Part shown: positions 42,184-49,560 of the stretch, piece after piece
Numbering within the stretch: position 1 is the stretch's first letter
Layout: the number at the start of each line of letters is the position of its first letter
Origin: Hyphomonadaceae bacterium
GTDB lineage: Bacteria > Pseudomonadota > Alphaproteobacteria > Caulobacterales > Maricaulaceae
NCBI GenBank assembly: GCA_013001295.1
Contig: JABDMW010000038.1
Span: 1 to 64,000 of the forward strand
Length of the DNA: 64,000 nt
Direction of reading: 5' to 3'
Notes under the pieces: generated by a model
Told to the model about the DNA's origin: nothing
Databases searched by the model: none
The model's input: the letters and a program-made list of their open reading frames with translations, nothing else
Position numbers and translations under genes: made by a program

Positions 42184-42606
42184 ATGCGCAGCCTGGTCAT
42201 ATCTATTGCCCTGGCTTTGGTGTCGGCTCCGGCGTTCGGCGCGGAAATTATTGCTAAATCAACATTGCTTCGCGGGACAATAATTTCTGCATCTGATGTG
42301 ACCACTGAGCCCTCCAGCGGGGCTGAAGCGCATTCGCAATTGGCCGCTTTCGTGGGAAAAGAAGTGAAGCGTACCATTTATGCGGGACAAAAAGTCAATC
42401 CAAGTTTTGTAGGGTCACCCATTTTGGTGAAGCGAAATAGTCGTGTGACGATGATCTACAAATTCGGCCCGATGGAAATTACTGCATTTGGACGTGCTCT
42501 TGATGAAGGTGGCGTTGGCGACACCGTCACGATCATGAATTTAGATTCGCGAAACCGGGTCAATGGCATCGTCAATTCTGCTGGATATGTGGAGGTCAAC
42601 CTGTGA
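42184..42606 (+). CDS. flgA: P-ring assembly chaperone FlgA
   Basis: 140 residues, shorter than enteric FlgA but typical for alphaproteobacteria. A signal peptide (LVISIALALVSAPAFGAE) is followed by a SAF domain (STLLRGTIISASDVTTEP, KRTIYAGQKVNPSFVGSP) and the C-terminal beta domain (VGDTVTIMNLDSRNRVNGIV). It helps FlgI polymerise into the P ring. It abuts flgG and overlaps flgH by four bases (GTGA). Confidence 0.93.
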   Translation: MRSLVISIALALVSAPAFGAEIIAKSTLLRGTIISASDVTTEPSSGAEAHSQLAAFVGKEVKRTIYAGQKVNPSFVGSPILVKRNSRVTMIYKFGPMEITAFGRALDEGGVGDTVTIMNLDSRNRVNGIVNSAGYVEVNL

Positions 42607-43346
42607 AACAATCAATCGTCATAGCTAGCACATCTGTCTTCTTGCTTGCGGCTTGTGCATCAACGGACGCAGTCATGGAGCCAAAATCGCTTCCTGACAA
42701 TTGGGTGTATAACACGCCGCAGTCATCCAGCGAATCCGGGGCATACCAACCGACACCGGCAGTTGACCGCACACAGAGCGGGTCGAAATCGACATCGTTG
42801 TGGAGCAGTAGTCCGCAATCTCTTTTTGGTGACCGGCGGGCCAGTGACACAGGCGATATTTTAACCGTAGTGATTGAGATAGATGACGAAGCTGAGCTCC
42901 AAAACTCAATTGCGGAAAATCGGCAGATGGCTGAAAATTTTGGTGCCAACGCATTTTTGGGGCTACCGGAATTGGCGTCTCGCATATTGCCCGACGGCGC
43001 GACTTTATCGCCCGCAGTTGACTTGGACAAAACGAGCTCGCGTACGGGAAATGGCAATATTAGTCGCCAGGAGAAAATCACATTGCGTCTAGCCGCCCGT
43101 GTCGTATCGGTTAATCGTAATGGCTACATGCAATTGGCGGGTCGCCAGGAGATCATGGTCAACAATGAAATCCGGTATTTGCAAGTTACCGGACTTGTAC
43201 GCAAGCAAGACATTTCACGTCTAAACACCATTACGTATGACAAGATTGCTGAGGCCCGGATTTATTACGGTGGGCAGGGCACGCTCACGGAATCCACACG
43301 TCCGAAAGCCGGCAATAAAATTCTTGGAAAAATTCTACCGTTTTAA
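42603..43346 (+). CDS. flgH: Flagellar L-ring lipoprotein FlgH
   Basis: 247 residues. The lipoprotein signal ends in the lipobox L-A-A-C with Cys18 as the lipidated residue. The FlgH core follows: SLFGDRRASDTGDILTVVIE, then GNGNISRQEKITLRLAARVV, and the C-terminal LTESTRPKAGNKILGKILPF. FlgH forms the outer-membrane ring around the rod. GTG start overlapping flgA. A FliL-family gene follows after 16 bp. Confidence 0.95.
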   Translation: MKQSIVIASTSVFLLAACASTDAVMEPKSLPDNWVYNTPQSSSESGAYQPTPAVDRTQSGSKSTSLWSSSPQSLFGDRRASDTGDILTVVIEIDDEAELQNSIAENRQMAENFGANAFLGLPELASRILPDGATLSPAVDLDKTSSRTGNGNISRQEKITLRLAARVVSVNRNGYMQLAGRQEIMVNNEIRYLQVTGLVRKQDISRLNTITYDKIAEARIYYGGQGTLTESTRPKAGNKILGKILPF

Positions 43347-43362
43347 TTGAAAGCCTGGCGTC

Positions 43363-43956
43363 ATGAAAAAAATATTGTTCCCGGTTCTAATGATTGTATT
43401 CGTAGTCGTCGGTGGTTTGGCCGGAGACTTCTTGCGCAATGGAAGTTCCGGTGAAGAAGCGGACAATCAGGCTCGTAAATCCGATCATACAAAAAGCAAG
43501 AAAAAAGATGATGGTCACAGTAAAAAGGATGATGGCGATAAAAAGAAAAAGTCGGACAAAAAGAGCAAAGACAAGAAAAAGAAGGATGGTAAGGACGCCA
43601 AAGGTGATGATGGTTCCTCTTATGCCGGTGGTGAAAATGTCTATTTAAAATTCAAAAGACAATTCGTTGTCCCGGTCATGCAAGAGGGTGCAATCGAGGC
43701 TCTGGTAATTATGAATTTGAATTTGGAAATGAACGATAACGCCCCGGAAAATGCGTATAGCTATGAACCAAAATTACGGGACGCTATCATGCGCGAACTG
43801 TTAGCGCTTTCAAATGCCGGTGTCTTCGGTGCCGACCTGACAAGTGCAGAAAGCTACGAAAAGATTCGCGAAAACCTGCTCACAGCGTGTCAGGATGTCA
43901 TTAAAGAAGGAATCGACAATATTCTAATATTGGACGTCGCGCGTCAGGAGCAATAA
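43363..43956 (+). CDS. Second FliL-family protein with Lys-rich linker
   Basis: 197 residues. One N-terminal membrane helix (about 4-22, ILFPVLMIVFVVVGGLAG) is followed by a 50-residue highly charged Lys/Asp linker (about 37-85) and a C-terminal domain with the FliL pattern (ENVYLKFKRQFVVPVMQEGA, EPKLRDAIMRELLALSNAGV, and the final DNILILDVARQEQ). FliL proteins encircle stator units, and the flgH-fliL order is conserved in alphaproteobacteria. It is clearly different from the FliL at 25659, which has a short linker. The linker could span the periplasm or contact peptidoglycan. Confidence 0.75.
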   Translation: MKKILFPVLMIVFVVVGGLAGDFLRNGSSGEEADNQARKSDHTKSKKKDDGHSKKDDGDKKKKSDKKSKDKKKKDGKDAKGDDGSSYAGGENVYLKFKRQFVVPVMQEGAIEALVIMNLNLEMNDNAPENAYSYEPKLRDAIMRELLALSNAGVFGADLTSAESYEKIRENLLTACQDVIKEGIDNILILDVARQEQ

Positions 43957-43973
43957 AGGCGCAGCCTTCGCGA

Positions 43974-44294
43974 TTAACCAGCTTCAGATGTATTCGAATA
44001 CAATTGTTGGGCTAGCATAGACGCAATATCTTCCAAAACATTGTTGGCTTTAGCCTGCAATTCCAACCCGGAAAAAGTCGCTAATTGCTCAACAAACTGC
44101 GTTGATTCCAGAGGTTCCAAAGGATCCTGGTTTCGGATCTGTGCCGTCAATAGTGTAAGAAATGTGTTAAACTCCTCGCCAGTGGTTTGTTCGGCCGGCG
44201 TTTGCGCGGCATCTGTAGCGGTCGCATTTTCATCTTCGGAAAAAGTCGGGCTGGCTTGTCCCGTTGTGATGGCCATTAAGTCCGTAACATTCAT
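43974..44294 (-). CDS. flgD: Short FlgD-type hook scaffolding protein
   Basis: 106 residues. It carries the FlgD core FLTLLTAQIRNQDPLEPLES followed by FVEQLATFSGLELQAKANN. The C-terminal Tudor/FnIII-like half of enteric FlgD (about 230 residues) is absent. The frame is intact and ends normally, so this looks like a minimal FlgD rather than a fragment. Short FlgD proteins are known in this class. It follows fliK by 9 bp in a two-gene leftward operon. Confidence 0.88.
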   Translation of the reverse strand: MNVTDLMAITTGQASPTFSEDENATATDAAQTPAEQTTGEEFNTFLTLLTAQIRNQDPLEPLESTQFVEQLATFSGLELQAKANNVLEDIASMLAQQLYSNTSEAG

Positions 44295-44303
44295 AATTAT
44301 CTC

Positions 44304-45557
44304 CTATAATAGAATGTTCAAATTATCTTCAGGTACAGACAAGAGTTGTCGCGTGACTGTGCCATCTCCGTCCAATTCAATCATTTGATTGTCTGTCTCA
44401 TATATAGCAATTGCATGGCTTTCTTTGTCCTTACTAAGATCGCTACCGTTTTGTGCAAGATTTGATTGAGTGTCGAAGCTCAGATCAATATTTCCGAAGC
44501 CCGCCAATCTTAAAGATTTCAGCAAAAACTCGGATCGATCACGAAGTTGGGAACCAATATCAGCATTCTCCGCCGAAATGACGGCAGTCACGCCGCGGTT
44601 GCCGTCAAATTGAAACTCTACGGTGACGCGTCCGAGCTCCGGCGGGTCCAAACGAACTTGAAGTTTGTTCTGATCTTGCGTGACCGTCGCCAGCGCTTGC
44701 GCAAGTTGTTGGCTTGGCGCCGATTTTTGCGTGTGCTGTGCGATATCGACCTGCATAGCGATCGGCGTGCTTATATCAGGCGCGTTCGAAACCAAAGGTG
44801 CGATCTGCATGCCGGTAATCGGTGTTATTAAGACAGGCGCAGGACTTTTGCCATTGGATGAAGCAGATTTTACTTCTGCTGTTTCCAAACCACGTCGCTC
44901 TAAATTCTCCGGAATTTTAGTCGATGCGTTATCCCATTTGATTTGTGCCGCTGGGTTGGCTCCATCCGTGTTGGCTTTGATGTCCAATCCCGGGCGCTTG
45001 TTACCAATTGTATGATCTGGTGTTTCACCGTCCGAATGATTGCCTACTTGCCTTGACGCAATATTGAACAGAATATCATCTGGATTGGCAGTATCATTTG
45101 CAGGTGTGGTAATTTCTACCGGTGTAGCGATATTCTGCGCATTGGGTTGGACTGGATGCGGGGTCGAAGGGGATGTGACGGCAATAGGGGCCGAGGTTTT
45201 TCCTGTTTTCTCGGTATGAGGAATTGCTGACGACGGGGTGTCTTTGATGAGCTTGTCCAGAGCAGAAATTGGAGCGGCCGTTCCGACATCCGTGCCGAGG
45301 ATCAAGGCTTGTTCATATTCGGGGTCAATTGTGTTTTCCGGATGTACTGTTTCGGCTTCTGTAAAATCCCATCCCTCAGAGGAAGATAGCTCATCTATCG
45401 CCAAAGCATCGAACGCCGAAAAAAACTGTTCCGCATCTTCGTTTGGATTGGCTGTCAAATTGACGGCAATGTCACCTGGTGACGCTGGATCAATTTCCGG
45501 ATCTTTTGTTTTATTCTTTGCACTCGTAGAGGCGGGAATTTCTATGGGAAATAGCAT
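44304..45557 (-). CDS. fliK: Hook-length control protein FliK
   Basis: 417 residues. A long, disordered, Pro/Thr/Ser/Asp-rich N-terminal part (about 1-265) precedes the Flg_hook/FliK C-terminal domain (about 280-370: KLQVRLDPPELGRVTVEFQF, then LRDRSEFLLKSLRLAGFGNI). FliK measures the hook and switches FlhB specificity. No clear ribosome site precedes the ATG. It is co-directional with flgD and divergent from flgJ. Confidence 0.9.
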   Translation of the reverse strand: MLFPIEIPASTSAKNKTKDPEIDPASPGDIAVNLTANPNEDAEQFFSAFDALAIDELSSSEGWDFTEAETVHPENTIDPEYEQALILGTDVGTAAPISALDKLIKDTPSSAIPHTEKTGKTSAPIAVTSPSTPHPVQPNAQNIATPVEITTPANDTANPDDILFNIASRQVGNHSDGETPDHTIGNKRPGLDIKANTDGANPAAQIKWDNASTKIPENLERRGLETAEVKSASSNGKSPAPVLITPITGMQIAPLVSNAPDISTPIAMQVDIAQHTQKSAPSQQLAQALATVTQDQNKLQVRLDPPELGRVTVEFQFDGNRGVTAVISAENADIGSQLRDRSEFLLKSLRLAGFGNIDLSFDTQSNLAQNGSDLSKDKESHAIAIYETDNQMIELDGDGTVTRQLLSVPEDNLNILL

Positions 45558-45642
45558 GCAACTATAAATATGTTATAAAGATTAACTAATCTTTTACGAG
45601 TAATTTAATATTAACAATAAATATCAAAAAAAGACATGTCCT

Positions 45643-46002
45643 ATGCTTTCAACCACAATGCCGTTTTCCAATTTATCGATCGCCCGGGAAGCCGACCAAT
45701 TGTCTGGAGCAATCGACGATAAAAAGGACCAAATCCTTCGTGAAAAAGCAAGGGAGTTTGAGGCCGTATTCATCGGGCAAATGTTGAAATTTTCAGGATT
45801 TGACAAAGCTTTGACCATGGGTGGTGGAAAAGATGCCTCTGCTTTTAGTGGAATGTATATTCAGGAATTTGCAGAAAAGATTGCTGACGATGGCGGATTT
45901 GGACTGGCGGAAAAAATATATACTCAAATGTCACGTCGCAATGCTGACGCAGCCGTAATTGGTGAGCAAGGAGGTGAAATTGTCTTCTCTGACAGATTGT
46001 AA
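45643..46002 (+). CDS. flgJ: Rod-binding protein FlgJ (no muramidase domain)
   Basis: 119 residues, equal to the N-terminal rod-binding half of enteric FlgJ: REFEAVFIGQMLKFSGFDKA (residues about 44-64), then FSGMYIQEFAEKIADDGGFG. The peptidoglycan hydrolase half is absent, which is usual in alphaproteobacteria, where a separate enzyme opens the wall. The stop overlaps the FlgN-type gene, whose ribosome site lies within the flgJ coding end. Confidence 0.9.
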   Translation: MLSTTMPFSNLSIAREADQLSGAIDDKKDQILREKAREFEAVFIGQMLKFSGFDKALTMGGGKDASAFSGMYIQEFAEKIADDGGFGLAEKIYTQMSRRNADAAVIGEQGGEIVFSDRL

Positions 46003-46366
46003 CGCTAAAATTTCTGAGATTATCTACATTCTAAAGGAAGAGAGTAAGTTGATCAAAAAGGGGACTTTTTCGGAACTTGATAGAACGCTGCAACTCAAGA
46101 GCAAATGCCTTACTGAATTTGATGCCTTGGTATCAACGCTGGATTCAGCCGAAAATATCGAATACATCGCGCCCCAAATCGAGACACTGAAACGATTGGC
46201 CAATGAAAACGCGCAGCTCCTCCAAGGCGCTTTTCACGGAATTAAAGCGGCGCAAATGCGACTACGTTCACTGGCCACACAAGAGGCTCAACTAGGCGCC
46301 TATAATCGCACAGGCGATACCATCGTATTAATTGAAAACACTGTAAATTCTGAAAAACGTGTGTGA
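45980..46366 (+). CDS. flgN: FlgN-like flagellar export chaperone
   Basis: 128 residues, helical throughout (SEIIYILKEESKLIKKGTFS, ENAQLLQGAFHGIKAAQMRL). Length, composition and position beside flgJ and the flagellin fit FlgN, the chaperone for FlgK and FlgL. The start is TTG at 45980, five bases after a perfect AAGGAGG site at 45968-45974. An earlier in-frame codon at 45959 would place that site inside the gene. It overlaps flgJ by 23 bp. Sequence similarity among FlgN proteins is low, so the name is positional. Confidence 0.7.
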   Translation: MSSLTDCNAKISEIIYILKEESKLIKKGTFSELDRTLQLKSKCLTEFDALVSTLDSAENIEYIAPQIETLKRLANENAQLLQGAFHGIKAAQMRLRSLATQEAQLGAYNRTGDTIVLIENTVNSEKRV

Positions 46367-46550
46367 CGTTAAGAGTTAAATAACATTTCGTGTATAACAG
46401 ACAAATACAACTCAGGAGAGTTAATTTGCTCATTAATTTATTGGGGGGCAAATCCGTCAGGACGACGTAGGCGGTCAATGGTGGCCAGATGGAACTCAAA
46501 TTCCGTCATTTTTCAAAAGCGTATAAAACGCACCTAAAAGGAAAAGACCT
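46367..46550 (+). promoter_or_regulatory. Flagellin promoter and long 5' leader
   Basis: This 184-bp non-coding stretch precedes the flagellin gene. TTAATTTGCTCATTAA is a TTAA-N8-TTAA near-miss of a CtrA box. GCGT-ATAAA-ACGC, close to the ribosome site AAAAGGAAAAGACCT, can form a small hairpin. In Caulobacter, FlbT acts on the flagellin mRNA leader, and flbT lies just downstream here, so the leader is the likely target. No sigma-28 consensus was seen. Confidence 0.45.
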
Positions 46551-47771
46551 ATGTCAAGTATTTTAACAAACAGTAGTGCCATGGTAGCCCTCGAAACTCT
46601 TCGCGGGATCAACAAAAACCTCGGAATGGTACAAAGCGAAATTTCAACAGGTAAATCGATTTCGAACGCCAAAGACAATGCGGCGATTTGGGCGATTTCA
46701 ACAGTCATGTCGACTGACGTTGAAAGCTTCGACCAGATTTCAAACTCATTGAACTTAGGTTCAGCGACTGTCGGTGTTGCGCGCGCTTCATCTGAACAAG
46801 TCACAGATCTTCTACAAGACATGAAACAATTGATTGTTTCAGCTCAGGAAGAAAACGTTGACCGTACCAAAATCCAGACCGACGTTGCTGAACTCGTAAC
46901 CCAAATCGGTTCTATTGTGGCTGCTGCGCAATTCAACGGCCAGAACCTGCTGAATTCTACAGGTAGCATTTCAATCCTGTCCTCACTTGACCGTGCGGCG
47001 GACGGAACTGTGACAGCCTCAAGCATCTCCGTTTCACGTGTGAATCTGGGTACAGGTGCTGAAGTTGTAGCAGCTACCGCTCTGGCTGCTGCCGATGGTG
47101 CTAATGCAACAGCCACCGGTGCTGCAATTCCTGTAAACGACGGAACGAATGACGGAACGCAGACAGTGACGTTGAGCGAAGGCGTTGTTGAGACCGGGAC
47201 GGTTGCAAGCGTTACCGTTGACGGCACCGAGTTCACGTATACGTCGGTAGCAGGCGATACTAATACGGACGTCGCGAATGGATTGAAGGCCGCTTATGAT
47301 GCTGCACCTTCAAACGCCAATATCTCTGTAGCCGTTACGGCAGCCGCTGATCCATTGGTCGATGATGCAGTTCTTACATTTTCAAATACGAGTACAACAG
47401 TCGCTGGCACATTGGCCGCAGGTTCACTGAAAGGTGGCGTAGCTGCCGGTGCCCTTGAAGGTATAACGTCATTTGACGTCACGACTGATGCAGGTGCTGC
47501 ATCTGCTTTGGCTGAAATCGAAGGGTTTTTACAAACAGCTATTGATGCGTCAGCTGCCTTTGGTTCAAAGCAAAAGCGTATTGAAAATCAGGTTGAATTT
47601 GTCGCGACCCTGACTGACTCGTTAAAAGTTGGCATTGGCGCCTTGACAGATGCAAACCTGGAAGAAGCATCTGCGCGTCTGCAATCTTTGCAGGTTCAGC
47701 AGCAGCTTGGCGTCCAGGCGTTGTCAATCGCCAACCAGGGCCCACAGCAGCTCTTGGCTCTCTTCCGATAG
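46551..47771 (+). CDS. fliC: Flagellin
   Basis: 406 residues. The N-terminal D0/D1 region (MSSILTNSSAMVALETLRGI, EISTGKSISNAKDNAAIWAI) and the C-terminal D1/D0 helices (LTDANLEEASARLQSLQVQQ, ALSIANQGPQQLLALFR) are clear. The central insert (about 165-310) is Ala/Thr/Gly-rich and contains EFTYTSVAGDTNTDVANGLK, a beta-alpha pattern seen in tail-tube and surface-protein domains. It is the only flagellin gene in the window, and the three helper genes flaF, flbT and DUF1217 follow. Export is by the flagellar system without a signal peptide. Confidence 0.96.
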   Translation: MSSILTNSSAMVALETLRGINKNLGMVQSEISTGKSISNAKDNAAIWAISTVMSTDVESFDQISNSLNLGSATVGVARASSEQVTDLLQDMKQLIVSAQEENVDRTKIQTDVAELVTQIGSIVAAAQFNGQNLLNSTGSISILSSLDRAADGTVTASSISVSRVNLGTGAEVVAATALAAADGANATATGAAIPVNDGTNDGTQTVTLSEGVVETGTVASVTVDGTEFTYTSVAGDTNTDVANGLKAAYDAAPSNANISVAVTAAADPLVDDAVLTFSNTSTTVAGTLAAGSLKGGVAAGALEGITSFDVTTDAGAASALAEIEGFLQTAIDASAAFGSKQKRIENQVEFVATLTDSLKVGIGALTDANLEEASARLQSLQVQQQLGVQALSIANQGPQQLLALFR

Positions 47772-47792
47772 GAAGCAAGGCGACAAAAAGTT

Positions 47793-47817
47793 TCCGAGAC
47801 GGGTTTCCCGTCTCGGA
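47793..47817. terminator. Perfect hairpin after flagellin
   Basis: TCCGAGACGGG (47793-47803) pairs with CCCGTCTCGGA (47807-47817), an 11-bp perfect stem closed by TTT. It starts 21 bp after the flagellin stop and ends 31 bp before flaF. No T-run follows, so it probably acts as a partial terminator or as a 3' stabiliser that lets flagellin mRNA exceed the downstream genes. Confidence 0.6.
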
Positions 47818-47848
47818 GATCAGATTTCTAGGATAGAACGGACGCAGG

Positions 47849-48271
47849 ATGACCGCACAACAAATAGCCCACAAAAAATATCTAAACTCACAACGTGAAC
47901 TCGCATCGGACAAGGCCGTCGAACTCAGAGTTTTCGCCTCAATTACATCTAAAATGCGCGCGGCCGACACAAATGAAATCGGTGGCATGTCAAAGCTAGC
48001 GGAAGCGCTTTACGATAATGTCAAGCTTTGGAATTTGCTTTTGATTGATTTAACAAATCCTGAAAACCCGCTTCCACTTGACCTTAAAACATCCATTATT
48101 TCTCTTTCTGAATTTACGCAAAAACACACCGTGAAAGTCATGGCCGGGAGAGCGACACATGATGTATTAATCGACATCAACCAGGCTATGATAGACGGAT
48201 TGCGACAAAGCCGAAGCATACAGGCGATGGCAAATAATCAGACGCACGAGCAAGAAATCGAGGCAGCATAA
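47849..48271 (+). CDS. flaF: Flagellin secretion/regulation protein FlaF
   Basis: 140 residues matching FlaF: HKKYLNSQRELASDKAVELR, then EALYDNVKLWNLLLIDLTNP and the C-terminal helix IDINQAMIDGLRQSRSIQAM. In Caulobacter, FlaF is needed for flagellin translation and secretion and works with FlbT. The order flagellin-flaF-flbT is characteristic of alphaproteobacteria. flbT starts 2 bp after the stop. Confidence 0.93.
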   Translation: MTAQQIAHKKYLNSQRELASDKAVELRVFASITSKMRAADTNEIGGMSKLAEALYDNVKLWNLLLIDLTNPENPLPLDLKTSIISLSEFTQKHTVKVMAGRATHDVLIDINQAMIDGLRQSRSIQAMANNQTHEQEIEAA

Positions 48272-48273
48272 TC

Positions 48274-48723
48274 ATGGCCGGTCTCGTTCTCAGTTTAAAA
48301 CCTAATGAAAAATTTCTCGTCAATGGAGCACTCCTTGAAAATGGTCCAAAACGCGGACAAATCCGTGTAGAGGCAGACGGCGTTAATGTTTTGCGCCTGA
48401 GCGATGTAATCCACCCTGATGATGTGAATACGCCGATCAAACGCGTATACTACAATGCCCAACTGGTCCTGTCCGGCGATATGACAATTGATGAAGTGGA
48501 GGCGCAGGTAAAAGACGGTCTCGTCGACCTTCTTAAAGTCTTTGCAGGCACGGAAATGATTAAAAATATTTTGAAAGCCGCAAATGCGGTTGAACATGGA
48601 CGCTACTATTCGGTACTGTGCGCTTTGAAACCTTTGCTCCATATCGAACAAGAGCTGCTCACGTTGTCACAGCATACGGATCAGAAAGATCAAGCCCAGC
48701 ACTCATTAGCAGCTGCTGGTTAA
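48274..48723 (+). CDS. flbT: Flagellin translation regulator FlbT
   Basis: 149 residues matching FlbT: MAGLVLSLKPNEKFLVNGAL, VEADGVNVLRLSDVIHPDD, RVYYNAQLVLSGDM. FlbT binds the flagellin mRNA leader and couples its stability to hook completion in Caulobacter. Two bases separate it from flaF, and the DUF1217 gene follows after 6 bp. The 5' leader at 46367-46550 is the predicted target. Confidence 0.94.
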   Translation: MAGLVLSLKPNEKFLVNGALLENGPKRGQIRVEADGVNVLRLSDVIHPDDVNTPIKRVYYNAQLVLSGDMTIDEVEAQVKDGLVDLLKVFAGTEMIKNILKAANAVEHGRYYSVLCALKPLLHIEQELLTLSQHTDQKDQAQHSLAAAG

Positions 48724-48729
48724 TAGCTC

Positions 48730-49560
48730 ATGCCATTTACGCCGATTATACCATTGTCAGGTCTCGGGGGATGGAATTTCCTTGAGCGCACACTCGATCG
48801 GCAAATGGAAATATATAATAAATCGCCTGATATTGCGCGCGATGTTGAGTACTATCTTGGAAATATAGACTCAATCTCCACGCTTGATGAGTTTATGGGC
48901 GACCGTAGAATTTTAAAGGTCGCCTTGGGAGCCTTCGGCTTGTCCGAAGAAATTGACAAAGGTGCTTTTGTCCGAAAAGTTCTGGAAGAGGGTACGCTTG
49001 AGGATGACAGTTTTGCCAATCGGTTGAACAATCCAAATTATATCTCATTTGCTCAGGCCTTTTCATTCGGAGACTTCGGGTTTGTGTCAAATGATGCGTC
49101 CAACCAACGCATTGTTGATCAATACCGGGATGAAAGTTTCGAAATTTCATTGGGCGAGGTGGACGACGATATGCGTCAGGCCCTCAATTTTAAACGGGAA
49201 ATCGGAACAATTGCTGAACGGGATTTAACCGAGGCAGGTGGATGGTTTCAAGTCATGGCTTCCCTGCCGCTCAGATCGGTCGTCGAAGCAGCGTTTAATT
49301 TGCCAAGTTCGTTTTCCCAGATTGACCTTGATCAGCAAGCCGAAGTGCTAGCCGATCGCGCTGATCAATATTTTGGTAGCCGCAGTGTCGATATCTTTAA
49401 AGACCCCGAAAATATTGATGTGGCCATTCGCCGTTTTCAATTGACACGTCAAATTGCCAACGGCCCGGCAAGTACGTCGCCGGCAGCATCTGCAATTACC
49501 ATTTTATCCGGCGGACTCGGAAGTTCGGGATTGGAAAACCTTATTTTGTCTAACGTCTAA
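48730..49560 (+). CDS. DUF1217-type flagellar protein
   Basis: 276 residues. The central part fits the DUF1217 pattern found beside flagellar genes in alphaproteobacteria: DVEYYLGNIDSISTLDEFMG, ALGAFGLSEEIDKGAFVRKV, NNPNYISFAQAFSFGDFG. It has no signal peptide or membrane helix. A Gln-rich C-terminal helical region is followed by SAITILSGGLGSSGLENLIL. Its function is not known; an export or assembly role is inferred from context. It is the last gene of the flagellin-flaF-flbT group, and its stop overlaps that of the convergent fliI by four bases. Confidence 0.82.
   Translation: MPFTPIIPLSGLGGWNFLERTLDRQMEIYNKSPDIARDVEYYLGNIDSISTLDEFMGDRRILKVALGAFGLSEEIDKGAFVRKVLEEGTLEDDSFANRLNNPNYISFAQAFSFGDFGFVSNDASNQRIVDQYRDESFEISLGEVDDDMRQALNFKREIGTIAERDLTEAGGWFQVMASLPLRSVVEAAFNLPSSFSQIDLDQQAEVLADRADQYFGSRSVDIFKDPENIDVAIRRFQLTRQIANGPASTSPAASAITILSGGLGSSGLENLILSNV

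Noticed and set aside
43974-44294. flgD as a truncated pseudogene
   Set aside because: The frame is intact, the core motif is complete and short FlgD forms occur in alphaproteobacteria.
46421-46436. CtrA box before flagellin
   Set aside because: The half-sites are separated by eight rather than seven bases, so it does not meet the consensus.
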